In this document: positions 1-7,707 of the stretch, piece after piece
Position numbering within the stretch: position 1 is the first letter of the stretch
Layout of the letters: every line of letters starts with the position of its first letter
Source: Azospirillum soli
GTDB lineage: Bacteria; Pseudomonadota; Alphaproteobacteria; Azospirillales; Azospirillaceae
Assembly (NCBI RefSeq): GCF_017876165.1
Contig: NZ_JAGINQ010000007.1
Coordinates: forward strand, 1-64,000
DNA: 64,000 nt
Direction of reading: 5' to 3'
The notes under the pieces: generated by a model
What the model was told of the DNA's origin: nothing
Databases searched by the model: none
What the model saw: the letters and a program-made list of their open reading frames with translations, nothing else
Program-made: the position numbers and the translations under genes

Positions 1-106
1 CCAGATCGCCGTCCGTTTGGCCCGCCGACTGCCAAGATGCCCGTGCTGCCTTCAGGCCTGCCCTCTTCAGAAACCAAACTTATGACACAGTAGTACTAAA
101 AGGCCG

Positions 107-670
107 CTAATGCACCGTGCCGCCGCCGGCCGGGAGCGCCGCCGCCTGCGCCGCGTCACGCTTTTCGGAGGGGCGGTGAAGCTGGTCGCACAGCGCGCGC
201 CAGTCGGGGGCGCCGCCCAATTGCTGGACCAGCTGGGTGGAAAAAGCGAAGACCGCCAGCTCCAGCGGGCCGTTGTCGGACGCGTGCGCGTTGACGGTCA
301 GGCAGGATTCCGCCGCGCTGACGAAGATGGCAGCGGCCAACGCGGCGCCCGGCCCCGGCGGGGGCAAGGCGACGGCCTTCGGCGCCTGACCGGTGGTGCG
401 CAGGGCCGACAGGTTCTCGACCAGCAGGCGCGTGCGGATGGCGGTGTCGATGGCCGTCGCCATGGTGTAGCCGGCCTCCTGCTCCGCCGCCGACCGCAGC
501 AGGCGCAAGCCCGCGATCAGGCCGTGCGCGACGTCCGAGGGTTCGGCGCGCTTCACGGCCGCCGCGACGGCGGTGCCGAGAATGGCGTTCACGACGGGCG
601 CCATGGTGACGGTCTGTTCGGCCCCCGTGGGGACGCCGGTGGACTCTTCGTGGTTCAGGACCTCGTTCAT
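107..670 (-). CDS. Hypothetical protein, 187 aa
   Basis: I do not recognise a family. The protein is rich in Ala and Leu, has no signal peptide or clear membrane segment, and looks mostly helical around residues 25-90, with a Pro/Gly stretch near residue 105 (PPPGPG). The start at 670 is preferred over an upstream in-frame ATG at 760 because GGAGG lies 4 nt before it and the upstream residues look non-coding. It is the first gene of the window and points away from yccF. Small hairpins at 683-695 and 717-734 lie in the 212-bp divergent gap. High GC at third codon positions supports real coding. Confidence 0.6.
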   Translation of the reverse strand: MNEVLNHEESTGVPTGAEQTVTMAPVVNAILGTAVAAAVKRAEPSDVAHGLIAGLRLLRSAAEQEAGYTMATAIDTAIRTRLLVENLSALRTTGQAPKAVALPPPGPGAALAAAIFVSAAESCLTVNAHASDNGPLELAVFAFSTQLVQQLGGAPDWRALCDQLHRPSEKRDAAQAAALPAGGGTVH

Positions 671-882
671 GCGGCCTCCGAAACGGTGAAACCGTGGACG
701 GCTTGCGGCGTGTCTTCGCCCCGTCGTCGGGGCGCTACTCCGATCTATGGATGGAGGCATTCGCCTTCAAGCGAGCGAAGGCGGCCTCCGGGCACCTCTT
801 TCGGTGCGCCACTTTCCGACCGGCGCCCTCTCGACGGAGCGGCCCGGTATCCCCACATCCGATGCCGAAGGAGACTGCCCCA

Positions 883-1332
883 ATGCCCGTGATCAGCCTT
901 ATCCTCAACATCCTGTGGGTGTTCACCGGCGGCATCTGGATGGCCGCGGGCTGGTTGCTCGCGGCGCTGGTGATGGTGCTCACCATCGTCGGCATTCCGT
1001 GGGCCCGTTCGGCATTCACCATCGCCTGGTACACGCTGCTGCCATTTGGACAAACCGCCGTTCGCCGGGATGAGTTCCGTGGCCGCGAGGATCTCGGCAC
1101 CGGCGCGCTGGGCACCGTCGGCAACATCCTGTGGTTCGTGTTCGCCGGCTGGTGGCTGGCCATCGGCCATGTGGCGACGGCGATCGGCCTTGCCCTGACC
1201 ATCATCGGCCTGCCCTTCGCCTGGGCGCACCTGAAGCTGGCCCTGCTGGCGCTGTGGCCCATCGGGACAGAGATCGTCACCACGGACGAGGCGGAGAGCC
1301 GGCGGCGGGCGATGTTCGGGCGCGGGGCGTAG
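883..1332 (+). CDS. yccF: YccF-domain inner membrane protein
   Basis: A 149-residue membrane protein with two copies of the YccF (DUF307) unit: residues about 5-40 and 83-120 each contain NILW(V/F), a hydrophobic span, and a short GIPWA or GLPFA turn. This duplication with Gly-Ile/Leu-Pro turns is diagnostic of the family. Function is unknown; YccF proteins are inner-membrane proteins of enterics and many other bacteria. The start at 883 follows a purine-rich GAAGGAG about 10 nt upstream; an in-frame ATG 21 nt earlier is less well placed. No obvious operon partner. Confidence 0.88.
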   Translation: MPVISLILNILWVFTGGIWMAAGWLLAALVMVLTIVGIPWARSAFTIAWYTLLPFGQTAVRRDEFRGREDLGTGALGTVGNILWFVFAGWWLAIGHVATAIGLALTIIGLPFAWAHLKLALLALWPIGTEIVTTDEAESRRRAMFGRGA

Positions 1333-1444
1333 ACAAGCGCCCCGGCGAGCCTGTCCGCGTATGCAACGGTAACAGCCTTGATCCCGGCCGCGCGCCCGTC
1401 ACCATTGGTGCGGTGACATCATCATCGCTGCCGGGGGCCTAATC

Positions 1445-1852
1445 ATGCGAACCCATCTTGCGCGCGCCCGTTTTGCCGCCCTTGCCGTTCTGCTGGTCCT
1501 GCCGGCCTGCGCCGGGCTGCAACCCGATTACAAGAAGGCGGGCGCGCAGCAACTGAACGGCGCCGAGGTGTCCAGCCTGTTGTCGGGCAAGACGATCAGC
1601 CTGTCGAACCCGCGCGGCCGGTCCTACACCAACACCTTCACCCCCGACGGCCGGGTGACGGTTTCCGGTTCCAAGGCAAACCAGAGCGGACGGTGGGCCG
1701 TGGTCGGCGACCGCTACTGCCTGACCCTGGACGAAGACCAGCGGCAGCAGTGCATGGACATCTACCGGGTCGGCGACGGGACCTACCAGATGGTCAACGC
1801 CGACGGCACCCTGCGCAACACGTTCAGAGTGCAGCAGACCCAGGCGCAATAG
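1445..1852 (+). CDS. Small lipoprotein, 135 aa
   Basis: A type II signal peptide is plain: basic N-terminus (MRTHLARAR), a hydrophobic stretch and the lipobox LPAC with Cys22 as lipidation site. The mature part has two further Cys (in RYCLTL and QQCMDI) that could form a disulfide, and resembles the small periplasmic lipoproteins with a single beta-rich domain that sense or bind cell envelope components; I cannot assign a family. It ends 6 bp before the convergently transcribed DUF3095 gene, leaving no room for a terminator between them. Confidence 0.75.
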   Translation: MRTHLARARFAALAVLLVLPACAGLQPDYKKAGAQQLNGAEVSSLLSGKTISLSNPRGRSYTNTFTPDGRVTVSGSKANQSGRWAVVGDRYCLTLDEDQRQQCMDIYRVGDGTYQMVNADGTLRNTFRVQQTQAQ

Positions 1853-1858
1853 GGCTCT

Positions 1859-3010
1859 TTACACCGGCACCGTCGCCTTCATCTCCTTGAGCATCACCGA
1901 GGCCCGCCAGAAGCCGAGTTCGGAGCCGTCCACGAAATGGACGTGCCGGTCGGCGGCGAGATCGCCGACGAGGCAGGTCACCGTCGTCGCCCGCGCCCGC
2001 GCGGTGCCGTAGCGGATGCGGCCGGCGTCGGCGTGGGCGCGCAGCAGGGCGTCGATGGCCCCGGCCTCCGCCTCCGTCACGTCCAGCACGAAGCGCGGGC
2101 CGCCCGCCGATTTGCGAAAGTCCGACCGCTCCGCCATGCTGCGGCGGTACTGTTCCGGGTCGAAGGCGGGCAGTCTTCGGCCGAGCTTCAGCAGGGTGCT
2201 GAGGATTGCGGATTTCGCCAGCGCGGCAAGGACGGTCATGGCACGCCGGCCGCGCGGACGCGTGCGGGCCTCCAGCCGGAGGGACCGCCAGGAGGGCGGC
2301 CAGTTCGCCACCAGCCGCTCCCCCATGCCCAGCGGGGCGGCGACGGAGGTCGACACGACGCGCTCGATGTCCGCCTGCACGCGGGCCAGCGTCGCCAAGC
2401 CCTCCGCGCCACCGGCCAGCGGATCCACGATGACGCACAGGATGGTGCCGCGTTTCGTGGTCACGGGGTTCCAGCGGCAGGACACGCCTTCCAGGCCGGG
2501 AAGCGGGCCAGCTTGCGGGTCGATGCGCCAGCGCGGATCGGCCTTCACCCAGGCGTCGGCGGCCGCGACCCCGCTGCCGAGGAACAGGCCGAAGGCGTTG
2601 CCGTTGCCGAAATCATGCAGGGCGGCCAGAACCTCCAGCCCTTCGGCAAGCAAAGCCTCGACGGGGATGAGGCCGACGCGGAGCGGCACATCCATGTCGG
2701 TCGCGGACCAGTGGGCGAGCGCCGCCAGCGCCTCGTGCGCGGCCTGGGCACGGCCGGGCGGCACGGCGGCGATGCCGCCGTCGCCGCCGAACTGGCAGGC
2801 GGCGGGATCGGGGGCCTCGCGCACCGCCTCCGACAGGACGGCGACCACCGCGGCGGCGACGAAGTTCACGTCGCGGTGGCGCCCCTCGGCGGCGAGCCGC
2901 GTGCTGCCCACCACGTCGGCGACCGCCAGCGCCCAGTCCCCGCCCAGCGCGGCGTAGCGGCCGGGATCGGTCGCCTCGGCGGCGAAGTCGTGGATGGACG
3001 GGAGGCGCAC
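1859..3010 (-). CDS. DUF3095 (adenylate cyclase-like) protein
   Basis: A 383-residue cytoplasmic protein matching the DUF3095 family, which is related to class III nucleotide cyclases. The N-terminal half has the cyclase-like core: WALAVADVVGSTRLA (residues about 25-40), where Asp would be the first metal ligand, and QFGGDGGIAAVP (about 72-84), where the GGDG-like turn matches the second metal site. The C-terminal half (about 220-383) is specific to the family. Enzymatic activity is unproven for the family. It is a lone gene, convergent with the lipoprotein gene. Confidence 0.82.
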   Translation of the reverse strand: MRLPSIHDFAAEATDPGRYAALGGDWALAVADVVGSTRLAAEGRHRDVNFVAAAVVAVLSEAVREAPDPAACQFGGDGGIAAVPPGRAQAAHEALAALAHWSATDMDVPLRVGLIPVEALLAEGLEVLAALHDFGNGNAFGLFLGSGVAAADAWVKADPRWRIDPQAGPLPGLEGVSCRWNPVTTKRGTILCVIVDPLAGGAEGLATLARVQADIERVVSTSVAAPLGMGERLVANWPPSWRSLRLEARTRPRGRRAMTVLAALAKSAILSTLLKLGRRLPAFDPEQYRRSMAERSDFRKSAGGPRFVLDVTEAEAGAIDALLRAHADAGRIRYGTARARATTVTCLVGDLAADRHVHFVDGSELGFWRASVMLKEMKATVPV

Positions 3011-3134
3011 CTCGAACCCTCCGGCGCAGGGGGATTGGGGTCGAGTTTACGCCGCGCGGGCGCGGGAGCGGAGCGCAAAATAAGGTGCCGCCCCCGAGCC
3101 AGGTGGGGGCGGCGCTGCGGCGGTGCCTTCGATA

Positions 3135-3572
3135 TCAAAGCGCTTCGGTGAGGCTTTCCATCAGTTCCTTTTCGCGGTCGAGAGCCGCCAGTTCTTCGCC
3201 CATGAAATCGCGCATGGAGACGATGCCGATCACATGGTTGTCTTGGATAATGGGCAGGTGGCGCAGGCCGTTCTGGAACATGTTGCGCAACGCTTCGCGC
3301 ACACTGGTGTCCGGGCTCACCGTGACCGGGTACGGCGTCATCACCGCCGACAACGGTGTTGCGTCGGGGTCGAGACCGTCGGCGACCACGCGGTCGGTCA
3401 GATCGCGTTCGGTGAAGATGCCCTCGATGTGGTCGTCGGCCGATGCCGTCACCACGACGGAGGCCACATGCGCGGCCTTCATCCGGCGCGCGGCCTCCCG
3501 CACCGAGGCTCCCGGTGGAAGACTGACGACACGGCGATGGTTCAGAAGTTCCCCGACATTGCGGTGCATCAT
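3135..3572 (-). CDS. Two-CBS-domain protein
   Basis: A 145-residue stand-alone CBS pair. CBS1 spans about residues 8-65 with the closing motif GIFTERDLTDRVV, CBS2 about 73-130 closing with GIVSMRDFMGEEL. Such pairs bind adenosine nucleotides and usually sense energy state; here no catalytic domain is attached, so a partner is expected. The start at 3572 (Met-Met-His) has AAGGAGGG upstream with good spacing; the open frame continues far upstream but without coding character. It lies head-to-head with the PilZ-like gene across a 384-bp AT-richer gap. Confidence 0.9.
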   Translation of the reverse strand: MMHRNVGELLNHRRVVSLPPGASVREAARRMKAAHVASVVVTASADDHIEGIFTERDLTDRVVADGLDPDATPLSAVMTPYPVTVSPDTSVREALRNMFQNGLRHLPIIQDNHVIGIVSMRDFMGEELAALDREKELMESLTEAL

Positions 3573-3956
3573 GGCTGCCCTCCTTCGACAGGCGAGAACG
3601 GACCAAACTTCTTGTTTTTGCTTCCTCTTCGCAGGCGCACAATAAAATTCCGCATGCGCTAACAGCATTGGCGCGGAACTTTCCTTGCGGACAGTAAATA
3701 TTTGAGGTTGGAAAAGGGTACCCCCTTTCATTTTTTCAGACGAGGACTTCGGCCCGAAATCATCGGCATGGTTGCCATGCTGCCGCCACATGCGACAAAT
3801 CCGCCCAAAACTGGCGGGCCAAGCAGAATTTGGCATGAAAAAGTGGACCCGAATGGCGCAAAACGGGCCGTTAACCATTGCTAAACGAAATGCCCTGAAA
3901 AATGTCGGAAATAGGATTTCGGTTAACGGGTCTGTTCGGAAAGGGCGTGTACCGCC
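3573..3956. other. 384-bp divergent intergenic region with TTAACC boxes
   Basis: AT-richer than its surroundings and without a convincing reading frame. It contains an inverted repeat CCGTTAACC (3868-3876) and GGTTAACGG (3921-3929); the first continues as TTAACCATTGCTAAA (3871-3885), close to the CtrA consensus. A terminator-like element, AAAGGG-tacc-CCCTTT followed by six T, is at 3713-3736 although no gene enters from that side on the plus strand. The promoters of the CBS gene and the PilZ-like gene must lie here. Confidence 0.6.
3868..3929. promoter_or_regulatory. Candidate CtrA boxes upstream of PilZ-like gene
   Basis: TTAACCAT at 3871-3878 is an exact match to the CtrA half-site and extends to TTAA-N7-TAAA; a reverse-oriented GGTTAACGG lies at 3921-3929. 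CtrA controls motility and cyclic-di-GMP related genes in Rhodospirillales, which would fit a PilZ-like target starting at 3957. The second box is only about 28 bp from the start codon. Prediction from motif only. Confidence 0.4.
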
Positions 3957-4316
3957 ATGTCGTGGCTGTCGAAACTGAGCGGACGTGACAAGGGTGGCTC
4001 TGCCCCTGCGGCGACGGCCCCGAAGGAGCGCCCGTCGGCGCCGCCGAACATCGTGATCGACCGCCACGAATACGCGCCGGAAGAGTTCGCCATGGGCTCG
4101 TTCCGCATCCGGCCCTACGATGGCGACCTGATCGCCAAGCAGCAGTTCGACTTCCGCATCGCGTTCCAGCTGAACGGCGACCCGGTGGAGTTCGCCTGCC
4201 ACGGCATGGTCGTGAAGATGGACGACAAGGTAGGGCTGGTCGCCCGCTATCAGCCGCCGCAGCCTTTCTACGAGCGCAAGCTGATCGAATATCTGCGCGC
4301 CTGGAAGGGGCTGTGA
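3957..4316 (+). CDS. PilZ-like small protein, 119 aa
   Basis: A compact soluble protein: a Ser/Ala/Pro-rich N-terminal linker (residues 1-30) followed by one beta-rich domain (about 32-119) with a conserved-looking tail, ARYQPPQPFYERKLIEYL. The fold pattern (alternating strands, FRI-F-L-NGDPVEFACHGMVVKM) resembles PilZ domains, but the canonical c-di-GMP motifs RxxxR and D/NxSxxG are not evident, so ligand binding is doubtful. Upstream CtrA-like boxes suggest cell-cycle or motility control. Family assignment is tentative. Confidence 0.6.
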   Translation: MSWLSKLSGRDKGGSAPAATAPKERPSAPPNIVIDRHEYAPEEFAMGSFRIRPYDGDLIAKQQFDFRIAFQLNGDPVEFACHGMVVKMDDKVGLVARYQPPQPFYERKLIEYLRAWKGL

Positions 4317-4388
4317 AGATCACACCGTCCTAAGATCGCACCGTCCTAGGTTGGGCCAAGCGCCGGCGCGGTCCGACACACGACCAAC

Positions 4389-4424
4389 AAAAAGGCCCGC
4401 CTCCCGAGGGAAGCGGGCCTTTTT
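4389..4424 (-). terminator. Rho-independent terminator of ackA
   Basis: Perfect 12-bp arms (4389-4400 and 4413-4424) with a 12-nt loop, flanked by A-runs on the left and T-runs on the right, so it can act on both strands. It sits just past the stop codon of ackA (minus strand) and about 70 bp past the end of the PilZ-like gene (plus strand), serving both convergent units. Confidence 0.88.
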
Positions 4425-4443
4425 CATGCCGGAACCCTGGCGG

Positions 4444-5658
4444 TCAGTGCGTGCCCTGGCCCAGGAGTTCCTGGGTGTGCAGGGCGATCATCTGCTCCTC
4501 GTCGGTCGGGATGACGTAGACGGGGATGCGGCTGCCCGGCGTCGAGATGGTCGAGCGGTTCGCCTCGTTGGCGGCCGGGTCGATCTCCACGCCCAGCCAC
4601 GCCAGCTTGTCGCCGACGCGCTGGCGCACCGGGGCGGAGCGCTCGCCGATGCCGGCGGTGAAGACCAGCGCGTCGATGCCGCCCATGGAGGCGGACAGGG
4701 CGCCGGTTTCCTTGGCGATGCGGAAGCAGAACAGCTCCACCGCCTCGGCCGCGTGCGGATCCACACTCTCCAGCAGGGCACGCATGTCGTTGGACACGCC
4801 CGACACGCCGAGCAGGCCCGACTTGTTGTAGAGCAGCTTTTCGATGGCGCCGGCGTCCATGCCCTTCTGGCGCATCAGATAGATCAGCACGCCGGGGTCG
4901 ATGTTGCCGCAACGGGTGCCCATGGGCAGACCGTCCAGAGCGGTGAAGCCCATGGTGCTGTCCACGCTTCGGCCCGCGTGGATGGCGCACATGCTGGCGC
5001 CGCTGCCGAGATGGGCCACGACGACGCGGGCGTCCGCGAGGTTCGGGGCCAGTTCCGGCAGGCGGCGGGCGATGTACTCGTAGGAGAGGCCGTGGAAGCC
5101 GTAGCGGCGCACGCCCTCCTCCGTCAGCTCGCGCGGGATGGCGAAGGTCTGCGACTGCCACGGCTGGCCGCGATGGAACGCCGTGTCGAAGCAGGCGACC
5201 TGCGGCAGCTCCGGATGCGCCTCGCCCAGCGCGCGGATGGCCGCGAGGTTGTGCGGCTGGTGCAGCGGGGCCAGGGGGACGAAGCTCTCAAGCTCCGCCA
5301 TGACCTCCGGCGTCAGCAGCACGGGCGCCGAATAGCGCGTGCCGCCGTGCACGACGCGGTGGCCGGCGGCCACCAGCTTCGCGCCCTCCAGATGCTCCTC
5401 CACCCAATCGAGCAGGAAGCCGAGAAGGGCCGTGCGGTCGGACGGCTCGGACGCCGTCCAGGCGCGCTCGGCCATCAGGCGCTTCTGGGTGTCCTTGGCC
5501 TCGAACTTCGGCTCGGTGCCGATGCCGGAGATCTGGCCGTTGATCACCACCGCCACCTGCTCCTTGCCCGTTTCCCGGAAGACCGAGAATTTCAGGCTGG
5601 ATGAGCCGGCGTTGATGACCAGGATGGCGTTGCCGCCCTTGGATTTGTCCGTGGACAT
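4444..5658 (-). CDS. ackA: Acetate kinase
   Basis: A 404-residue cytoplasmic enzyme that interconverts acetyl phosphate plus ADP with acetate plus ATP. The ASKHA-fold signatures are present: N-terminal VINAGSSSLKFS (Asn16), GHRVVHGG, CFDTAFH, GFHGLSYEY, HLGSGASMCAI and GIGERSAPVR near the C-terminus. Length matches the family (about 400 aa). It follows the MaoC-phosphotransacetylase fusion by 12 bp, so both are one operon that turns acyl-CoA into acyl phosphate and then ATP. A strong terminator follows directly. Confidence 0.97.
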   Translation of the reverse strand: MSTDKSKGGNAILVINAGSSSLKFSVFRETGKEQVAVVINGQISGIGTEPKFEAKDTQKRLMAERAWTASEPSDRTALLGFLLDWVEEHLEGAKLVAAGHRVVHGGTRYSAPVLLTPEVMAELESFVPLAPLHQPHNLAAIRALGEAHPELPQVACFDTAFHRGQPWQSQTFAIPRELTEEGVRRYGFHGLSYEYIARRLPELAPNLADARVVVAHLGSGASMCAIHAGRSVDSTMGFTALDGLPMGTRCGNIDPGVLIYLMRQKGMDAGAIEKLLYNKSGLLGVSGVSNDMRALLESVDPHAAEAVELFCFRIAKETGALSASMGGIDALVFTAGIGERSAPVRQRVGDKLAWLGVEIDPAANEANRSTISTPGSRIPVYVIPTDEEQMIALHTQELLGQGTH

Positions 5659-5670
5659 GGTAAGGGCCCC

Positions 5671-7125
5671 TTACTCGGCGGCGCTGGCGGCGCCACGGCG
5701 GCGGGACGCCGCAGCCAGCGCGCCCACCGCGCAGGAGGCGAGACGCGTGCGCACGTTGTCGGCGCGGCTGGTCAGGATGATCGGAACGCGGGCGCCCAGC
5801 ACGATGCCGGCGGCATCCGAATTCGCCAGGAAGGACAGCTGCTTGGCCAGCATGTTGCCGGCCTCCAGGTCGGGAACCAGCAGGATGTCGGCCTGACCCG
5901 CGACCTCGGAGACGATGCCCTTGGTGCGGGCGGCCTCAAGGCTGATGGCGTTGTCGAAGGCCAGCGGGCCGTCGAGGACGCCGCCCTTGATCTGGCCACG
6001 GTCGGCCATCTTGCAGAGCGCCGCCGCCTCAAGGGTGGAGGCGATCTTGGGGTTCACCGTCTCCACCGCCGACAGGATGGCGACCTTCGGCGTCTCGACG
6101 CCCAGGACCTTGGCGAGGTCGATGGCGTTCTGGACGATGTCCACCTTGTCTTCCAGCGTCGGGTAGATGTTGATCGCCGCGTCGGTGATCAGCAGCGTGC
6201 GCGGGTAGGTCGGCACGTTCATCACGAAGACGTGGGACAGGCGACGGCCGGTGCGCAGGCCGGTTTCCTTGCGGACCACCTCGGCCATCAGCTCGTCGGT
6301 GTGCAGCGAGCCCTTCATCACCGCTTCGCACTCGCCGACGCGGGCGAGCTTCACGCCGGTCTCGGCCGAGGCATGGCTGTGCGCCACGTCCACGATGCGG
6401 TAGCGGGAGATGTCCAGCCCATAGGTGTCGGCGAGCGACTTGATCTTCGACTCAGGGCCGACCAGCACCGGGTCGATCAGGCCCGCCTCGGCGGCCTCGA
6501 CGGCGCCCTTCAGCGAGCTTTCGTCGCACGGGTGCACGACGGCGGTCGGGACCGGCGGCAGCGCCTCGCACTTCTTCAGCAGAAGCTCATGCCCATCATG
6601 GCGGATGACCTGCACCTGCGGCAGCTCGTGCGCGGCGCGGCGGACCTTCTTGGTCGGCGCGATCACCTCGGCCTGGCCGGAGACGACCTCCTTGCCATCC
6701 TGGTTCAGCGCAACGCAGTCGAAGACGACGATGTTCTTGTCGTCGCGCTTCTCCTTGGCGGTCACCGTCACGGTGATGACGTCGCCGAGACCGACCGGGC
6801 GCTTGAAGCGCAGATCCTGGCCCATGTAGATCGTGCCCGGACCCGGCAGCAGCGTGCCGAGCACGGCCGAGATCAGCGAGCCCGACCACATGCCGTGGCC
6901 GATCACCTTGTGGAACAGGCTGTCCGCCGCATACTCCTCGTCGAGGTGAGCGGGGTTAATGTCGCCCGACACGGTGGCGAACAGCTCGATGTCGGACATG
7001 GTCAGACGCCGCGACAGGCTGGCCTGCTGGCCGATCCGGATTTCTTCGAAAGTGACGTTTTCGATCATGGCGCTTGAGCCGTTCTTCCCGAAGTCGATCT
7101 TGTCGGAGACGATGGCGGTGTCCAT
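5671..7125 (-). CDS. Bifunctional enoyl-CoA hydratase / phosphate acetyltransferase
   Basis: A 484-residue fusion. Residues about 17-150 form a MaoC-like hot-dog domain with the hydratase signature SGDINPAHLD and an IGHGMWSG turn; residues about 175-475 form a PTA/PTB phosphotransacylase domain (MKGSLHTDELM, FVMNVPTYPRTLLITDAAIN, ILSAVETVNPK). The fusion is known in alphaproteobacteria, where the hydratase half handles (R)-3-hydroxyacyl/crotonyl-CoA and the second half makes acetyl or butyryl phosphate for acetate kinase. Start at 7125 has AGGAG 8 nt upstream; a second ATG at 7068 is possible. First gene of the operon with ackA. Confidence 0.92.
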   Translation of the reverse strand: MDTAIVSDKIDFGKNGSSAMIENVTFEEIRIGQQASLSRRLTMSDIELFATVSGDINPAHLDEEYAADSLFHKVIGHGMWSGSLISAVLGTLLPGPGTIYMGQDLRFKRPVGLGDVITVTVTAKEKRDDKNIVVFDCVALNQDGKEVVSGQAEVIAPTKKVRRAAHELPQVQVIRHDGHELLLKKCEALPPVPTAVVHPCDESSLKGAVEAAEAGLIDPVLVGPESKIKSLADTYGLDISRYRIVDVAHSHASAETGVKLARVGECEAVMKGSLHTDELMAEVVRKETGLRTGRRLSHVFVMNVPTYPRTLLITDAAINIYPTLEDKVDIVQNAIDLAKVLGVETPKVAILSAVETVNPKIASTLEAAALCKMADRGQIKGGVLDGPLAFDNAISLEAARTKGIVSEVAGQADILLVPDLEAGNMLAKQLSFLANSDAAGIVLGARVPIILTSRADNVRTRLASCAVGALAAASRRRGAASAAE

Positions 7126-7707
7126 AAAAAGCTCCTAAGTCGGATAGCGGCTCGGAATCCGCATGATCCTTGGCCGAATCCTCCCGGCCGTCGGCTTGTT
7201 CGTCGCCGCGGTCCGTTGGTTGGGCGCCCTGCATAGCGCGGCGCCGTGAAACGAATGTGACAGTGTCGGGTCTTTCGCGCAAATATTGCGGTGCAACAGT
7301 GTCGCACCCCCACGTTGTCCCATTCGCCCCATCGTCCGGCTCCCGCCGCCAACCCAAGTCCGGCGCGTCGCACATCCTTCGCGATTGCGCCCAATGCCGG
7401 TCGACTTTGCCCTTTGGCGGAGGTGCCGTCCGAAGACAGTCATACAGCAGGCCAAGTTTTTGCCGAATGACCTAAATCAAGCGGCATGGAACTCGACTGG
7501 CGTTTACTTTTCATTAATAATTTCATACTGCCTCCGTATTGGGGCATTGCGCAGGTGCAGCGCGGCTTGGTCTTTCGCGAATACAGACAAGCCCTGCACC
7601 CATCGCAACGCAGCAATGAAGTGCAGCGCACAATGTTATCCCAACAGCGGACAACGGATTCCGTGCTGCGGCAGAGATACGGAAAAGGGGGAGGAGCGGA
7701 ACGGCGC
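7126..7707. other. 582-bp intergenic region upstream of the pta-ackA operon
   Basis: No reading frame here looks like a gene. The part nearest the histidine kinase gene (7490-7680) is AT-richer, with a TTCATTAATAATTTC stretch. An FNR/FixK-like 14-mer lies at 7467-7480. The promoter of the operon reading leftward from 7125 should lie in the right-hand part of the region; the histidine kinase gene ends at 7708 on the same strand and I see no clear terminator for it. Confidence 0.5.
7467..7480. promoter_or_regulatory. FNR/FixK-like box
   Basis: ATGAC-CTAA-ATCAA matches TTGAY-N4-RTCAA at 9 of 10 defined positions, lacking only the first T. It lies 340 bp before the start of the MaoC-phosphotransacetylase gene. 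Acetate overflow genes are plausible oxygen-regulated targets, but the distance is long and the evidence is motif only. Confidence 0.3.
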
